The notes beneath the pieces are model-generated. The model was not told the origin of the DNA, did not search any database, and worked only from the letters and a program-made list of their open reading frames with translations. A program made the position numbers and the translations under genes. A DNA stretch of 64,000 nucleotides from Roseicella aerolata (GTDB lineage: Bacteria > Pseudomonadota > Alphaproteobacteria > Acetobacterales > Acetobacteraceae), in assembly GCF_020523605.1 (NCBI RefSeq), contig NZ_JAJAQI010000032.1:1-64000 (forward strand), given 5' to 3'. The stretch's first letter is position 1. Each line of letters starts with the position of its first letter. Positions 1-9,100 of this stretch are shown here, piece after piece.

Positions 1-119
1 CGCCATGTCCAACACTCCCACCGCCCCCGACCAAAGGCCCGAGGCTAGCGTCCGAACATGGGTCAACTCTCAGTGGCAACTTAACCCCAAACCGGGTCAG
101 CTCTCAGTGGCAATCAACA
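1..119. mobile_element. End of an IS21-family-like insertion sequence
   Basis: Two 20-base direct repeats, GGGTCA(A/G)CTCTCAGTGGCAA, lie at 60-79 and 94-113. They differ at one base and are 34 bases apart. The second is followed by TCAACA ending at 119. Read inward this is TGTTGATTGCCACTGAGAGC, the kind of TG...CA terminus with multiple terminal repeats seen in IS21-family elements (recalled from the family, not searched). The element body would lie left of the window, so no transposase can be assigned. The stop codon of the neighbouring minus-strand gene (97-99) falls inside the repeat, so the insertion appears to have clipped that gene. An ordinary direct repeat is the alternative. Confidence 0.6.
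60..113. repeat. Pair of 20-bp terminal direct repeats
   Basis: The copies at 60-79 and 94-113 are identical except for A/G at the seventh base. They are separated by 14 bases. Repeated sites of this size just inside an element tip are typical transposase binding sites in IS21-family elements; that function is inferred here. Confidence 0.75.
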
Positions 120-648
120 GCACCGGCGTCTGAACCTCGGATGGCGCATTACGGATGTAGCGAAGAGCGTCTGCTCTCTGATCGGCATTCAGCTCTTCCA
201 GGTACCGAACGGCCGCTGCCGTGGAGAACGCCTCCCCTCGGGCCGATCTCTCCGCGAAATTGCTTTCCAGGGCTGTCCAAATCACCGCACCGTAGTGATG
301 CTCGACGGCCCACTCGCTGATCTGGTCGACAAAGCTAGCGTGCCGCTGCTTCGCAGCGTTGCCACCGTCACCCCGAAGATCGACGATACCAATATTGGCT
401 CTCGTAGTGACCTCGCGCATACGCAGGTCCGCGACGGCTGAAGCGAGATCGCCAAAGGCACTGACGGCCGAATAAGTCACGGAGCGCGTGCCGAAGTCCT
501 CGGTCAGCACGAGAGTGAGGCGGCCGTCGTTGGAAATCCGACAGAACTCGACTGGCAACCGCGGGCCAGTTGGCGTGAACGCTTCGCTTGTCTTCAGAGT
601 GCCGGGGTTCCAGATGAGCGAGCCCCAGCCGAGTACGGCAATCCTCAT
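97..648 (-). CDS. Gamma-glutamylcyclotransferase-like protein at the 3' end of the BREX operon, C-terminus clipped
   Basis: A 183-residue protein beginning MRIAVLGWGSLIW. The GxGSLIW-type opening is the hallmark of the gamma-glutamylcyclotransferase/AIG2-like fold. Substrate and reaction are unknown. It starts 35 bases after brxL stops and has the same orientation, so it is probably the last gene of the BREX transcript. The final codons (LLIATES-stop) are encoded by the presumed IS21-type end at 97-119, so the native C-terminus has probably been replaced. The conserved-looking 'YIRNAPSEVQTP' stretch just before the junction suggests only a short tail was lost and the fold may survive. Fold assignment is moderately sure; a role in defence is only contextual. 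Confidence 0.7.
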   Translation of the reverse strand: MRIAVLGWGSLIWNPGTLKTSEAFTPTGPRLPVEFCRISNDGRLTLVLTEDFGTRSVTYSAVSAFGDLASAVADLRMREVTTRANIGIVDLRGDGGNAAKQRHASFVDQISEWAVEHHYGAVIWTALESNFAERSARGEAFSTAAAVRYLEELNADQRADALRYIRNAPSEVQTPVLLIATES

Positions 649-683
649 CGCAGCACTTCCAGACTGAACGGCATCAGATTCGG

Positions 684-2735
684 CTATCCGTCATGCAGGG
701 CTTTCCGCAGTGCATCAGCGGGATCGAGGTAGAACACGATCTGCACTCGTGCGGCGGCCTCGTCAGACAGGTCGACAAGTTGGCGCCGGCACGCCACCGG
801 CATCAGTATGGTCGCCGCTCCCTTTTCCATGGCAAGTTCAACCACGTCGATTGGGTTGTGGACGGTCTCGACCGAGCCGCCGAGATTCAGTCCGCCAATG
901 ATGGCGAGGCCGCCCTTCAACGGACGAGCGAGCAATGCCGAGCACAGCGCTACAAGCGCGGCGATGCCTAGGTCCGCGCCGCTCTTGCTCGCATCGAATG
1001 ATCGAAGCTGAACGGCGAACTCATGCTCACGAGGATTTCGCTCTCCAACTAGGTCGCGAGCACGGCCATAGAGGTTCTGCTCCGCAAAGCGGATGCTCTC
1101 GCGGAATGGCGCAGGAGGCGACTGGTTCAAGATCCGCACGCCACTGCCGGGCCCTTCTGTGACCTCGATGCGGTAAAGACCTGCCGCTTCATCCTGCCCG
1201 CCTGGGCTCAGCGCCCAAACCTGGCCCGCAGGAAGAGGATCGCCTCCGATGCTGTCTTCGCTCTGGAGTTCGGGCGTCGCCACGAAGTGCTCAACGCCAT
1301 CGGGGCCGATCGAGTAGCTGAATTGCGTGTTGCGGAACTCCGCCGAACCGATCCGCTTCTGCTGCTCCTTCACTCGCCGGCGGACCTCCAGCGCCAGCCG
1401 CACAGCCCATTCGAGATCCTCGTCGTTCACGGGCGCCTGAGCGTCCGGGTGCATCAGCTTCAGAAGACCGCTGACCGTCTTGTTCACCGCGTTCTGGTCG
1501 CGACCCGACAGCGCGCCGCCGAAATGCACGCGCCCGAGCAGCACATTCGCGCGCGTGCCGTCCCGCAGGCGTGTGAACGCCTCCGCCAGCACATCGCTGA
1601 CGAGCCCAAAGTGATGAGTGAACAGCGTGCGGCTGACCTTCGGAATGTCCCAGCCTGGCAGATAGGAGTGGATGCGGTCCATGAAGGCGGTGTCGTTCCG
1701 CATCTCCGGAGGCAAGGGGCCAAAGAGATGGCCCACACGCTGCTGATGCTGAACATCGACATCGAAGTTGCCGACGAGAACGATGCTGCCCTCCGCGCGG
1801 ATGCTCTCTCGTCCCCGGGAGAACTCGCCGCTCTCCATATAGCCCTTCATGATGTTCACGCCGTCCTTCTGGTCGAAGGACACGCCTGACACCTCGTCGA
1901 AGCAGACGACATCGTATTGGCAGACCAGACCGCGCTGCCCGTTCGCCATGTTCACGAACATTCGGGCCACGGTGGCCTTACCGCCCGACACCAGGTGGGC
2001 ATAGGGCGAGACCTGCTGGAACAGGTGGCTCTTGCCCGTTCCGCGCGGACCTAGCTCCACCATGTTGTAGTTCCGCTCTACGAACGGGATCATGCGCAGG
2101 ATCGAGATGTCCTTCGCGCGCGCGCTGAGCTTGCTCGGCTCCAGGCCCACGCTGCGGAGCAACAGGTCCTTCCACTGCTCCGTCGTCATCCTGGCGCGGC
2201 CCTCGATGATTCGGTCGAGAATACCGCGCGTCGAAAGCTGAATCGGGCGAACCGCGTTCACCTGGAAAGGCCGGCCGCCTCGCTCCTGCGCGATCGTCGC
2301 GTCGTAGCCGAGGTCCACCTCGGCATAGAACCCACCAGTCAGCATCCGCTCGTTCTCGCGGACCAGCTCATCGGCGATCCGCACGTCTGTGAGGCGGAGG
2401 CTGGGCAGGGTGGCGAGGTAGCTGTCCGACTTCGCGTCGAGCCGGGCGGTCACGATATCAATCACGCGAACAGCGCCAGTCTCGCGGGCGCGAGACTTCA
2501 GCAGTTCATCTTCGCCCGCCCGCACCGTCCGGGATGTAAGCTGGCCGCGGACCAGCTCTACGCCTTCGGCGATCTCTTGCTCATCGGTGGTCGCACAGTA
2601 CCGGCCGAGCATGAATTCGACGACGTAGGTGGGCACCGGAAACTGGCCCCGAAACTGGCGGACCAGGTCCTTCCGAACGATCAGGCCCTTGAAGGCCTCA
2701 GCCGCCAGTCTGTCGAGCGCGTCCAACTCCATCAC
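684..2735 (-). CDS. brxL: BREX system Lon-like AAA+ protein BrxL
   Basis: A 683-residue protein with the BrxL layout: an N-terminal region, an AAA+ core with Walker A GPRGTGKS (residues 229-236) and Walker B VVCFDE (276-281), and a C-terminal Lon-like domain from about residue 520. BrxL is the signature effector-side component of type 1 BREX, which blocks phage replication while methylating host DNA. The Lon-like domain has a plausible serine region (SKSGADLG), but where Lon carries its catalytic lysine the sequence reads GGLNLGG, so proteolytic activity is doubtful. The start codon overlaps the pglZ stop (ATGA at 2732-2735), which implies translational coupling. Confidence 0.93.
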   Translation of the reverse strand: MMELDALDRLAAEAFKGLIVRKDLVRQFRGQFPVPTYVVEFMLGRYCATTDEQEIAEGVELVRGQLTSRTVRAGEDELLKSRARETGAVRVIDIVTARLDAKSDSYLATLPSLRLTDVRIADELVRENERMLTGGFYAEVDLGYDATIAQERGGRPFQVNAVRPIQLSTRGILDRIIEGRARMTTEQWKDLLLRSVGLEPSKLSARAKDISILRMIPFVERNYNMVELGPRGTGKSHLFQQVSPYAHLVSGGKATVARMFVNMANGQRGLVCQYDVVCFDEVSGVSFDQKDGVNIMKGYMESGEFSRGRESIRAEGSIVLVGNFDVDVQHQQRVGHLFGPLPPEMRNDTAFMDRIHSYLPGWDIPKVSRTLFTHHFGLVSDVLAEAFTRLRDGTRANVLLGRVHFGGALSGRDQNAVNKTVSGLLKLMHPDAQAPVNDEDLEWAVRLALEVRRRVKEQQKRIGSAEFRNTQFSYSIGPDGVEHFVATPELQSEDSIGGDPLPAGQVWALSPGGQDEAAGLYRIEVTEGPGSGVRILNQSPPAPFRESIRFAEQNLYGRARDLVGERNPREHEFAVQLRSFDASKSGADLGIAALVALCSALLARPLKGGLAIIGGLNLGGSVETVHNPIDVVELAMEKGAATILMPVACRRQLVDLSDEAAARVQIVFYLDPADALRKALHDG

Positions 2736-5032
2736 GAGCCCCCAATCACGACGGGCCGACTCGTAACGACCGTTCCGCCGTCTCCTCGCAGAACCAGCAG
2801 CGCAGGCTTACCCTCCAGAAGATCGTCGGGCACCAGCAGCGCGGTCTTACCATCGGCATCGAGCGGCAGGGCCTGCTTGACCACGGATCCGCCTTCGCCA
2901 TCGGCGCCGAGCAAGATGTCGGCAATCAACCCGTCGCCGCCGTCAGCCTGAATTCGCAGCCTCAACCCAGACCACTCTGCCGTCACGATGGCGGCACGAC
3001 GTGCGCCAGCCAAGGGAGCGACCAGAATCTCAGGGACGATGGACTCCTGAGGGCTAACCCCGCCATGGGCATAGTCCTGCCCGCCACGGAAGGCGTGCGC
3101 GCCTGGCGCCGTCGCCACGGACACCGTGGGGTTCCAACTCCACGGGAGGCGGCGCGCCGTGGTGGCAGCGCCATCCTTGATCACAGCGCAGCGCGACCAC
3201 TTCGTCTCCGTTAGTCCGGCCTCAAGCTTCGCGATGGGCAGGCCGCCGGGCAGCAATAGCCATCCGTGATCCGTGGCAATGCGCACGCGCCGGCCCGACC
3301 GCGCCAGCCGCAGTACGTGACCCGCAAGCGACGCGAGCTCGCTTTCAAGGCGATCGACCATGCGGGCCTGCTGGTCATGCCCATCCCGATCGAAGTGGCC
3401 CCGCTCGATCCACCCCGGCTCGCTTCCCACCAATACCTCTTCGGCACGCCATCCGAGTTCGGCCATCTCGCGCAGCAAGATAGGCTGCTCGGCGAGCTTG
3501 CCGTCTGCCGAGGCCGGGTAGAAGTCGGTGGTCTGCGCGTTTCCCTTGAAGCGGCTGGCAGCTGGGCTCGCGAGCGGCTTGCAGGTCGCGGTCACCGTGG
3601 GGAAGCCCGCCCATCTCCAAGAGATATCCGCTGTGGCGCCCTGCTCACGCACCATCGCCGCCAGGCGCTGCGCCAGGTCCATGCGAAGCCCGTCGACGAA
3701 TAGGACGATGTCCGCCGGCGTGGCTGGAGACGAGCGGGGCACGCCATCGCGCAGCATCGTCTGGAGCGCCTCGGCATCGCGGTGCAGTCGGGGCGCATAG
3801 ACGGCGCGAAGCGCGGCGGTGACGGCCGCCCGGTTCTCTACTGCGTGCAGCGCAGCACCGGTGCCGGCGGGCGCAGTGGCTGCCAAGGCAGCAAGCGCAG
3901 CCCAATCCGCCTGCCAGCCCTCCGCCGAGTAGGCTGCGGCCAGCCCGTCCGCATCCGCAACCGGCAAGGGCGGCGTCGTGGCGAGCGTGGCCAAGTGTGC
4001 GACAGCGAAAGCTAGCGGCGACTGCCCGCGCACAGCCCATGGGCCAGAACACCGCACAGCGTGTTCCTTAGCGAGGGCACAGATCTCGTCGCGCGCTGTG
4101 GCAGCGGGCTTGTCGGCGAGAGCCAGCAGCGCTGCCCGCAACCTATCCTCCGCCCGCGCATTCGCTGCGGCGTAGACAGTGGGATCGGCGAAGAGCCCGT
4201 CCGGCGCCTCCTGCGCAATCAGCAGCGCCGCGGCGTCCTCGTGGAAGCCGGAGCCGCCCTGCGCGAAGCGGTTCCAGATCGCGTCCCAGCCCTTCTCACG
4301 CTTGAGCAGCCGTTGTGCGGCGACGCCCGGCTTCACCTTCGCAGGGTCAATCTTCAGCTCGGTCTTCGCCCGAGCGCAGAAGGCGGCGAAGCGCGCCGGA
4401 TCCGTTGTCGCGTCAAAGCGCCCGCCAAGCCAGGCCAGCGTGTCCTCTGCCAGGTCTGGCGCAAGCAGGCTGTGCAGCCATGGCGCGTCCAGCCGGCGGT
4501 CCCGCAGCTCGGCGAGCGACATCGCGAATAGCTTCGGTGCGGCGGCGAGAAGGGCGAGGCGCGTTGGCTCGTCCTGCGCCACATCGAGACCGAGACCGCC
4601 ATAGGCCGTCTTCGCCGAAAGGAAGCCGCGCAGAGTCCAGTCACGGCCGTTGGGGTGGCCAAAGGTGCTGCCGCCCACCATCAGCCAGGCGAGGAGCTGG
4701 AGGTGCGTTGGGCACTCCTCGGCGGCGCGCAGCGTCTCCCGCGCGACGCCGGGTAGGTAGAGGATGGCGGGCTCGTCGCCCTCCCAACTCACGCCAGGCA
4801 CGGCGCGGCCGGCGGCGGTGCGCAGCCAGATCGCCGGGCCCTGACGCAGTGCCGGATCGTGGTCGCCGAAGGTAAGCAGATTGGGCAAGGCGCGGCGAAG
4901 AGCGGGCAGCAGAGGGGTGAAGTCCCGCCCAGGATCGCACCAAAGCAGGGCCTCGGGCGGCGCTTCGGCGCGCGGGTCGTGGTCGCCGGCGGCGCGAAGG
5001 GCGGCGACCAGGGCATCGAGCGGCGTGGTCAT
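2732..5032 (-). CDS. pglZ: BREX phosphatase-superfamily protein PglZ
   Basis: A 766-residue protein with a C-terminal alkaline-phosphatase-superfamily (PglZ) domain. The metal-binding strand is DIVLFVDGLRMD (Asp447). A Thr-rich nucleophile region, FPTVTATCK, lies near residues 477-484, and ATDHGW (586-591) supplies the distal Asp/His. PglZ is a core BREX component found with PglX, the two acting together in host methylation and phage restriction. The long Ala/Leu-rich N-terminal half has no motif I can name. It overlaps the metallopeptidase gene upstream by four bases (5029-5032) and brxL downstream by four bases. It resembles the group annotated as PglZ type B more than the E. coli type, by recall only. 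Confidence 0.92.
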   Translation of the reverse strand: MTTPLDALVAALRAAGDHDPRAEAPPEALLWCDPGRDFTPLLPALRRALPNLLTFGDHDPALRQGPAIWLRTAAGRAVPGVSWEGDEPAILYLPGVARETLRAAEECPTHLQLLAWLMVGGSTFGHPNGRDWTLRGFLSAKTAYGGLGLDVAQDEPTRLALLAAAPKLFAMSLAELRDRRLDAPWLHSLLAPDLAEDTLAWLGGRFDATTDPARFAAFCARAKTELKIDPAKVKPGVAAQRLLKREKGWDAIWNRFAQGGSGFHEDAAALLIAQEAPDGLFADPTVYAAANARAEDRLRAALLALADKPAATARDEICALAKEHAVRCSGPWAVRGQSPLAFAVAHLATLATTPPLPVADADGLAAAYSAEGWQADWAALAALAATAPAGTGAALHAVENRAAVTAALRAVYAPRLHRDAEALQTMLRDGVPRSSPATPADIVLFVDGLRMDLAQRLAAMVREQGATADISWRWAGFPTVTATCKPLASPAASRFKGNAQTTDFYPASADGKLAEQPILLREMAELGWRAEEVLVGSEPGWIERGHFDRDGHDQQARMVDRLESELASLAGHVLRLARSGRRVRIATDHGWLLLPGGLPIAKLEAGLTETKWSRCAVIKDGAATTARRLPWSWNPTVSVATAPGAHAFRGGQDYAHGGVSPQESIVPEILVAPLAGARRAAIVTAEWSGLRLRIQADGGDGLIADILLGADGEGGSVVKQALPLDADGKTALLVPDDLLEGKPALLVLRGDGGTVVTSRPVVIGGS

Positions 5033-6141
5033 GCGGCAGCCTGCGCCTTCGATCGGCTTACTGGCGGCTTACGCGGTTTGCGGGCGGGCATCGGCTCGGT
5101 GGCCATCTTCTCGATGTGGCCCGCGACTTTAGCGATGAAGTCCAACGAGACGGTCTCCGGGATCGCGCCATCTTTGGTGTAGCTGGAGAGGTAGCCGGCG
5201 CTATGACCCGCCAAGCCGAAGCGCGTGGTGACAATGTGCGCGATCGCCTCGACCTCGATCTCCACCGTCCGGTGGGTGAGGTTCGAGCGAGCGGGCCACC
5301 AACCATCATAGTCGCTACCGAGGTGGCCGAGCAGCACATGCGCGATCTCATGGCACAGGATGCCGAACCGGCTCGGGGCGTCGAGCCCCTCATGCACGGC
5401 GATCCGCATCTTCCAGTCGCCGCCTGTCAGGTGCCGGGTGGCGAAACCGGCATGGGTGGAAGACAGAGGCAGGAATGCGACGCGGATTCGATGCCCGGCC
5501 GCGTTGGCGATGAGTTGCCGCAGCCACTCCTGGTCGAAATCCCCCGTGAACTGCGCGAAGTCGGCGAGCTTCGCGGGCAGGGGCGGGCCATCCGTATCGT
5601 CCAGCGCATAGACGAGCATGACCGGGTGCATCGGCGCGAGGATGAGCATGGGGCGGGCGTCTACCTTCACCCACCGCTTGAAGCGATCCGTCCAGGTCTT
5701 TTCGGTCGCGTAGAACCCGCAGCGCGGGTTCTGAATGCGCACGAGCATGTTGTTGTAGGCTGAGTAGCGACGGAACTTGCCCATGAAGTCGACCATCTCG
5801 CAGAACGAGGCGGAGGAGCGGTAGACAGCGCTCTGCCGCAACAGGGCATCCACGGTGGAGACGACATCATGCTCCTTGGCGCCTTCGCCACGGAGCGCGG
5901 CGTCCAGGCTGCCATCATCCTCCATCACACGCAGGTATTCGCGATCCGCCGCCAACAAGCCGACCGAGCCGGCGTTTGCATTAATCGTCTTGATGGCATC
6001 CGCGATGTGCCACCGGGCGAGCGGCCCGTGCTTCGCTTCGATGGCTACAACTAACTCGCGCGCCGAGGGGCGCGCCGCGCTGTTGAGAATGTCGCGGACA
6101 CATGCCCAAGCCACAGCCACCTGGCGATTAGGCAGCTCCAT
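5029..6141 (-). CDS. ArdC-like zinc metallopeptidase embedded in the BREX operon
   Basis: A 370-residue protein. Residues 122-170 read like the ArdC N-terminal ssDNA-binding domain: FRRYSAYNNMLVRIQNP, then a KTW and PMLILAP segment. The C-terminal part is an ImmA/ArdC-type zincin with HEIAHVLLGH (264-273) and a downstream Glu-rich helix (VEIEVEAIAHIV, 293-304) that supplies a third zinc ligand. Residues 1-75 may be a small helical DNA-binding or adaptor region. ArdC proteins are plasmid-borne antirestriction factors, so finding one between pglX and pglZ is unexpected. ATG at 6141 is five bases beyond the pglX stop; an in-frame ATG at 6159 is an alternative start. Its stop overlaps the pglZ start (ATGA). 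Possible roles are self-protection, processing of a BREX component or a regulatory protease. Function is unproven. Confidence 0.85.
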   Translation of the reverse strand: MELPNRQVAVAWACVRDILNSAARPSARELVVAIEAKHGPLARWHIADAIKTINANAGSVGLLAADREYLRVMEDDGSLDAALRGEGAKEHDVVSTVDALLRQSAVYRSSASFCEMVDFMGKFRRYSAYNNMLVRIQNPRCGFYATEKTWTDRFKRWVKVDARPMLILAPMHPVMLVYALDDTDGPPLPAKLADFAQFTGDFDQEWLRQLIANAAGHRIRVAFLPLSSTHAGFATRHLTGGDWKMRIAVHEGLDAPSRFGILCHEIAHVLLGHLGSDYDGWWPARSNLTHRTVEIEVEAIAHIVTTRFGLAGHSAGYLSSYTKDGAIPETVSLDFIAKVAGHIEKMATEPMPARKPRKPPVSRSKAQAAA

Positions 6142-6145
6142 GAGG

Positions 6146-9100
6146 TCAGCGGCGCCCATCTTGTCGCGCGGCGCGGGCGGCGCGCTTCTCTGCAAGCGTC
6201 GTGTGATGGTCGTTACGGCGTTCGCCGTTGAACACGCTGTACCAGGGGGCGGAGGCCACGTCCTTGCCGCGATCCGTGCGGTAGTGAACGCCGTTCGGAA
6301 CATGGGCGAGCACGCCGGCTTCGATGAAGGGGCGGATGTTGAGGCGAACGCCATCATCCAAGTCGGGGTCCCAGCCGAGCGGCTGCTCGTGCAGGGGCTT
6401 CCAGCGGACGAAGATGTCGTAGGGGGCGTCGCCCTCAATGATCTGCTCTAGCTTCCTCTGCAGGATGCGGGCCGCTTCGGCGCGCGGGTCGTCGCCGAGG
6501 CGCGCCAGGTGATCGCCCAGCACATGGAAGGCGAGGCGGGAGAGGGCATCACGGGTCAGACGGTGATAGTGGACGACCGCCATGAAGCCATCAGAGCGGC
6601 CATCGGTGATCCACCACAGAAAGGGCCGGTCGTGGAACAGCTTGGCGTGCTGGCGAGCCGCATGAGTGCGGAGCCAGGCGTCCAGGGTGAGGCTGCGTGG
6701 CGGCTTGTCCCTGGCACGCTCGCAGGCGGCGGCGATGAGGGCAGCTTCGGTCTCTGCCGTCCAGGCTTTGCCCCAGGCCGCTGCGCACCAAGCGCGCAGG
6801 CGATCAGCGAGTCCGCGTCCGCCGAGCAGCGGATTCAGGGGCACCAGGCCGTCCGCGTCGGCTGGCGGCAGCGCCGCGGCTTCGGCGATGCGAGCGCGCG
6901 CCTCGGTCGACAGTCGCATAGTGGCATCAGTCTCGGCCGGCCAGCGGTAGCCGGCGAGGCGAGCAAGCGCGACGTGGAGTTCGGTGCCTGGCGGAGCGTG
7001 CCGTGGATCGCCGTGGAAGAGCCATTGTGTGGGGTCGTCGGAGTAGGGCTCGGGTAGGCCACTCGGGTATTTTCGTTCTGCAATGCTTTGCCAGCGCGGC
7101 AGATCAAACGGGATTTGCAGAAGCGTACCGTTATTTGCCTTCATCCCTGTTTCCAGCGCTTGCTTGGCAGCGTAGAACTCAGGAGAAATGATAAACTCGT
7201 AGATCGCTGGTATCAAACTCTCATTCTCGACAAAAATCGGGCTCACATTGCTATCGAAAACTTCCGCGGACAGGATACAGCTCGGCAGGGAGCTCATCTG
7301 ACTCACTGACACAGCACGACGCTGCGCTGCCATACGCTGCCCTTCTTCTCGTCGTCGGATCAAATGCGATCCGTCCAGCCCCCACCACAGCTGCAACATG
7401 GCGCCGCCATACAGCAGGCTCTTCTCCACTGTTGTTTGCATGTTACGCCAGCCGTCGCGCTGAGCTTCCATTTCCCAAAAGTATCGAACGAATCGCTCGT
7501 CATCCCCAGATTTAACACCCTGATAAGTTACAGCAAAATCTCCCAGAGTCTTCTTTGTTGATCCGGCAAGAGCTACCAGCATTATGCGCTGGCCGGGATT
7601 GCCAAGTTGTGAGGCTTGAGATTGACTCGTCACCGGAGCTTCCAACAAAAGCGCTGCTTTCGCTTCAGAATCTCGGCCAGCAGTAGCGTTGACTGACGAG
7701 AAACGGTGCCGGTCGCTCGAGACAGACCTGGATGTAGCGCACAAGGCAACATCAACCCGTTCGCCACTTATTGTCTCGAACGCGCGCGGGCCAAGCGAGG
7801 CTATAATGTTAAGTTCATCTTCCCGAAGTATATTTCGTCTAAGATCTTGGTAGCTTGGCTGTAACATCCAGCTCTGCGGCATGACCGTCGCTACGGTGCA
7901 GGCGGGCTCAGCGAGGTTGCGCAGCCGATCGAGCATCGTTGTTGAAAGGTCGGCCTTTGCCGCTGCAAAGCGCCTTCCGATTTCTGACTTCATTTGTGAA
8001 TTTTGGCGACGCTCGCCGAGGAATGGCACGTTTGTTATCAGAAGAGACCAACGCCGGGACAATATAGCGGCAGCGTCCGCCATGCCTCGCGCGGCCACAA
8101 CACCCTCTGCGCGCTCGGGCTCCGCGCCGCGCATCCGCTCGACCAGGGTTGCAATGCTGTCCTCGATGCGGGCCACGCGACGCGGGTCAGCCAGGTCACC
8201 GCCCACGGGCTCGATTAAGCTCCCGAGCAGCGGTGCCTGGCGGAAGAGATCGTGCAACGCCTCCAATCCACGCCGCAGTTCGGCATCGCCATTGGCAAGC
8301 GCTGCGAACTCGGTCTTCGGCAGCGGCGGTGGCGCACCCACCCAGGCCACGTTCGGCGTCGGCAGCGCGGTTCCGGGTCCACCGATCCGCCAGCCCGTCA
8401 GCGCCAGATTGAAGGCCGCGATCTGCACGCAGCGCCCATCAATCTCCAGGCCGGCAAGGTTGTCGCGCAGCACTGCCGCCACCGCCTCACCCGAAGAAAG
8501 CCCCTCCTCGGCGCGACGCAGGGCGGCGAGTGCGGAGAGCGCCTCGGTCAGGAAGTGGCCACTGCCACAGCAAGGGTCGAGCACGGCCAACGCCTTCGCC
8601 TTCGTCGGCCAGCCGCTGAAGGTGCCGGCGGCGGGGCGCCAGGTGCCGTCCTGCGACTTCACAAAGCGCAGATAGTTCCAGGCATAGCCCGGCAGCGCAC
8701 AGGCCGCGCGCAGCGCCGCCTCATCTGCGGCCCCGCGCGCCAGCGCCGGCGCGGTGGCTAGGCACTTGCCTGCCCACCAGGCGCCGAGCGTGTTGTGCAG
8801 CAAAAAGCGCACCATGTAGGGCTCGGTGAAGAGCTGCGTGACCGCCGGCAGCTCCGCCGCCCCGATCTTCACCTGCGCCTCGTTGACCGCCTTCTTCTCA
8901 GCTTCACGCCAGAACTGGTAGGTCCAGCCCAGGCTGTCATCGGCCTGGAAGATGGCAGCATCGATGCCGAGCAGGCGCTGGCGCAGGGTACGCGAGTGCT
9001 CCGGCGCCAGCACCAGGCTCTCCACCGGGTCATCCGCCGGGAAAACCCCAGGCAACATGGCGGCAACGAAGCCCGCGGCGACCGACCATTCGTCGGCGCC

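Noticed and set aside
2-133. A short open plus-strand frame through the repeats that could be the end of an IS21 helper gene
   Set aside because: It enters from outside the window, has no recognisable IstB motif and crosses the presumed element tip, so it cannot be supported.
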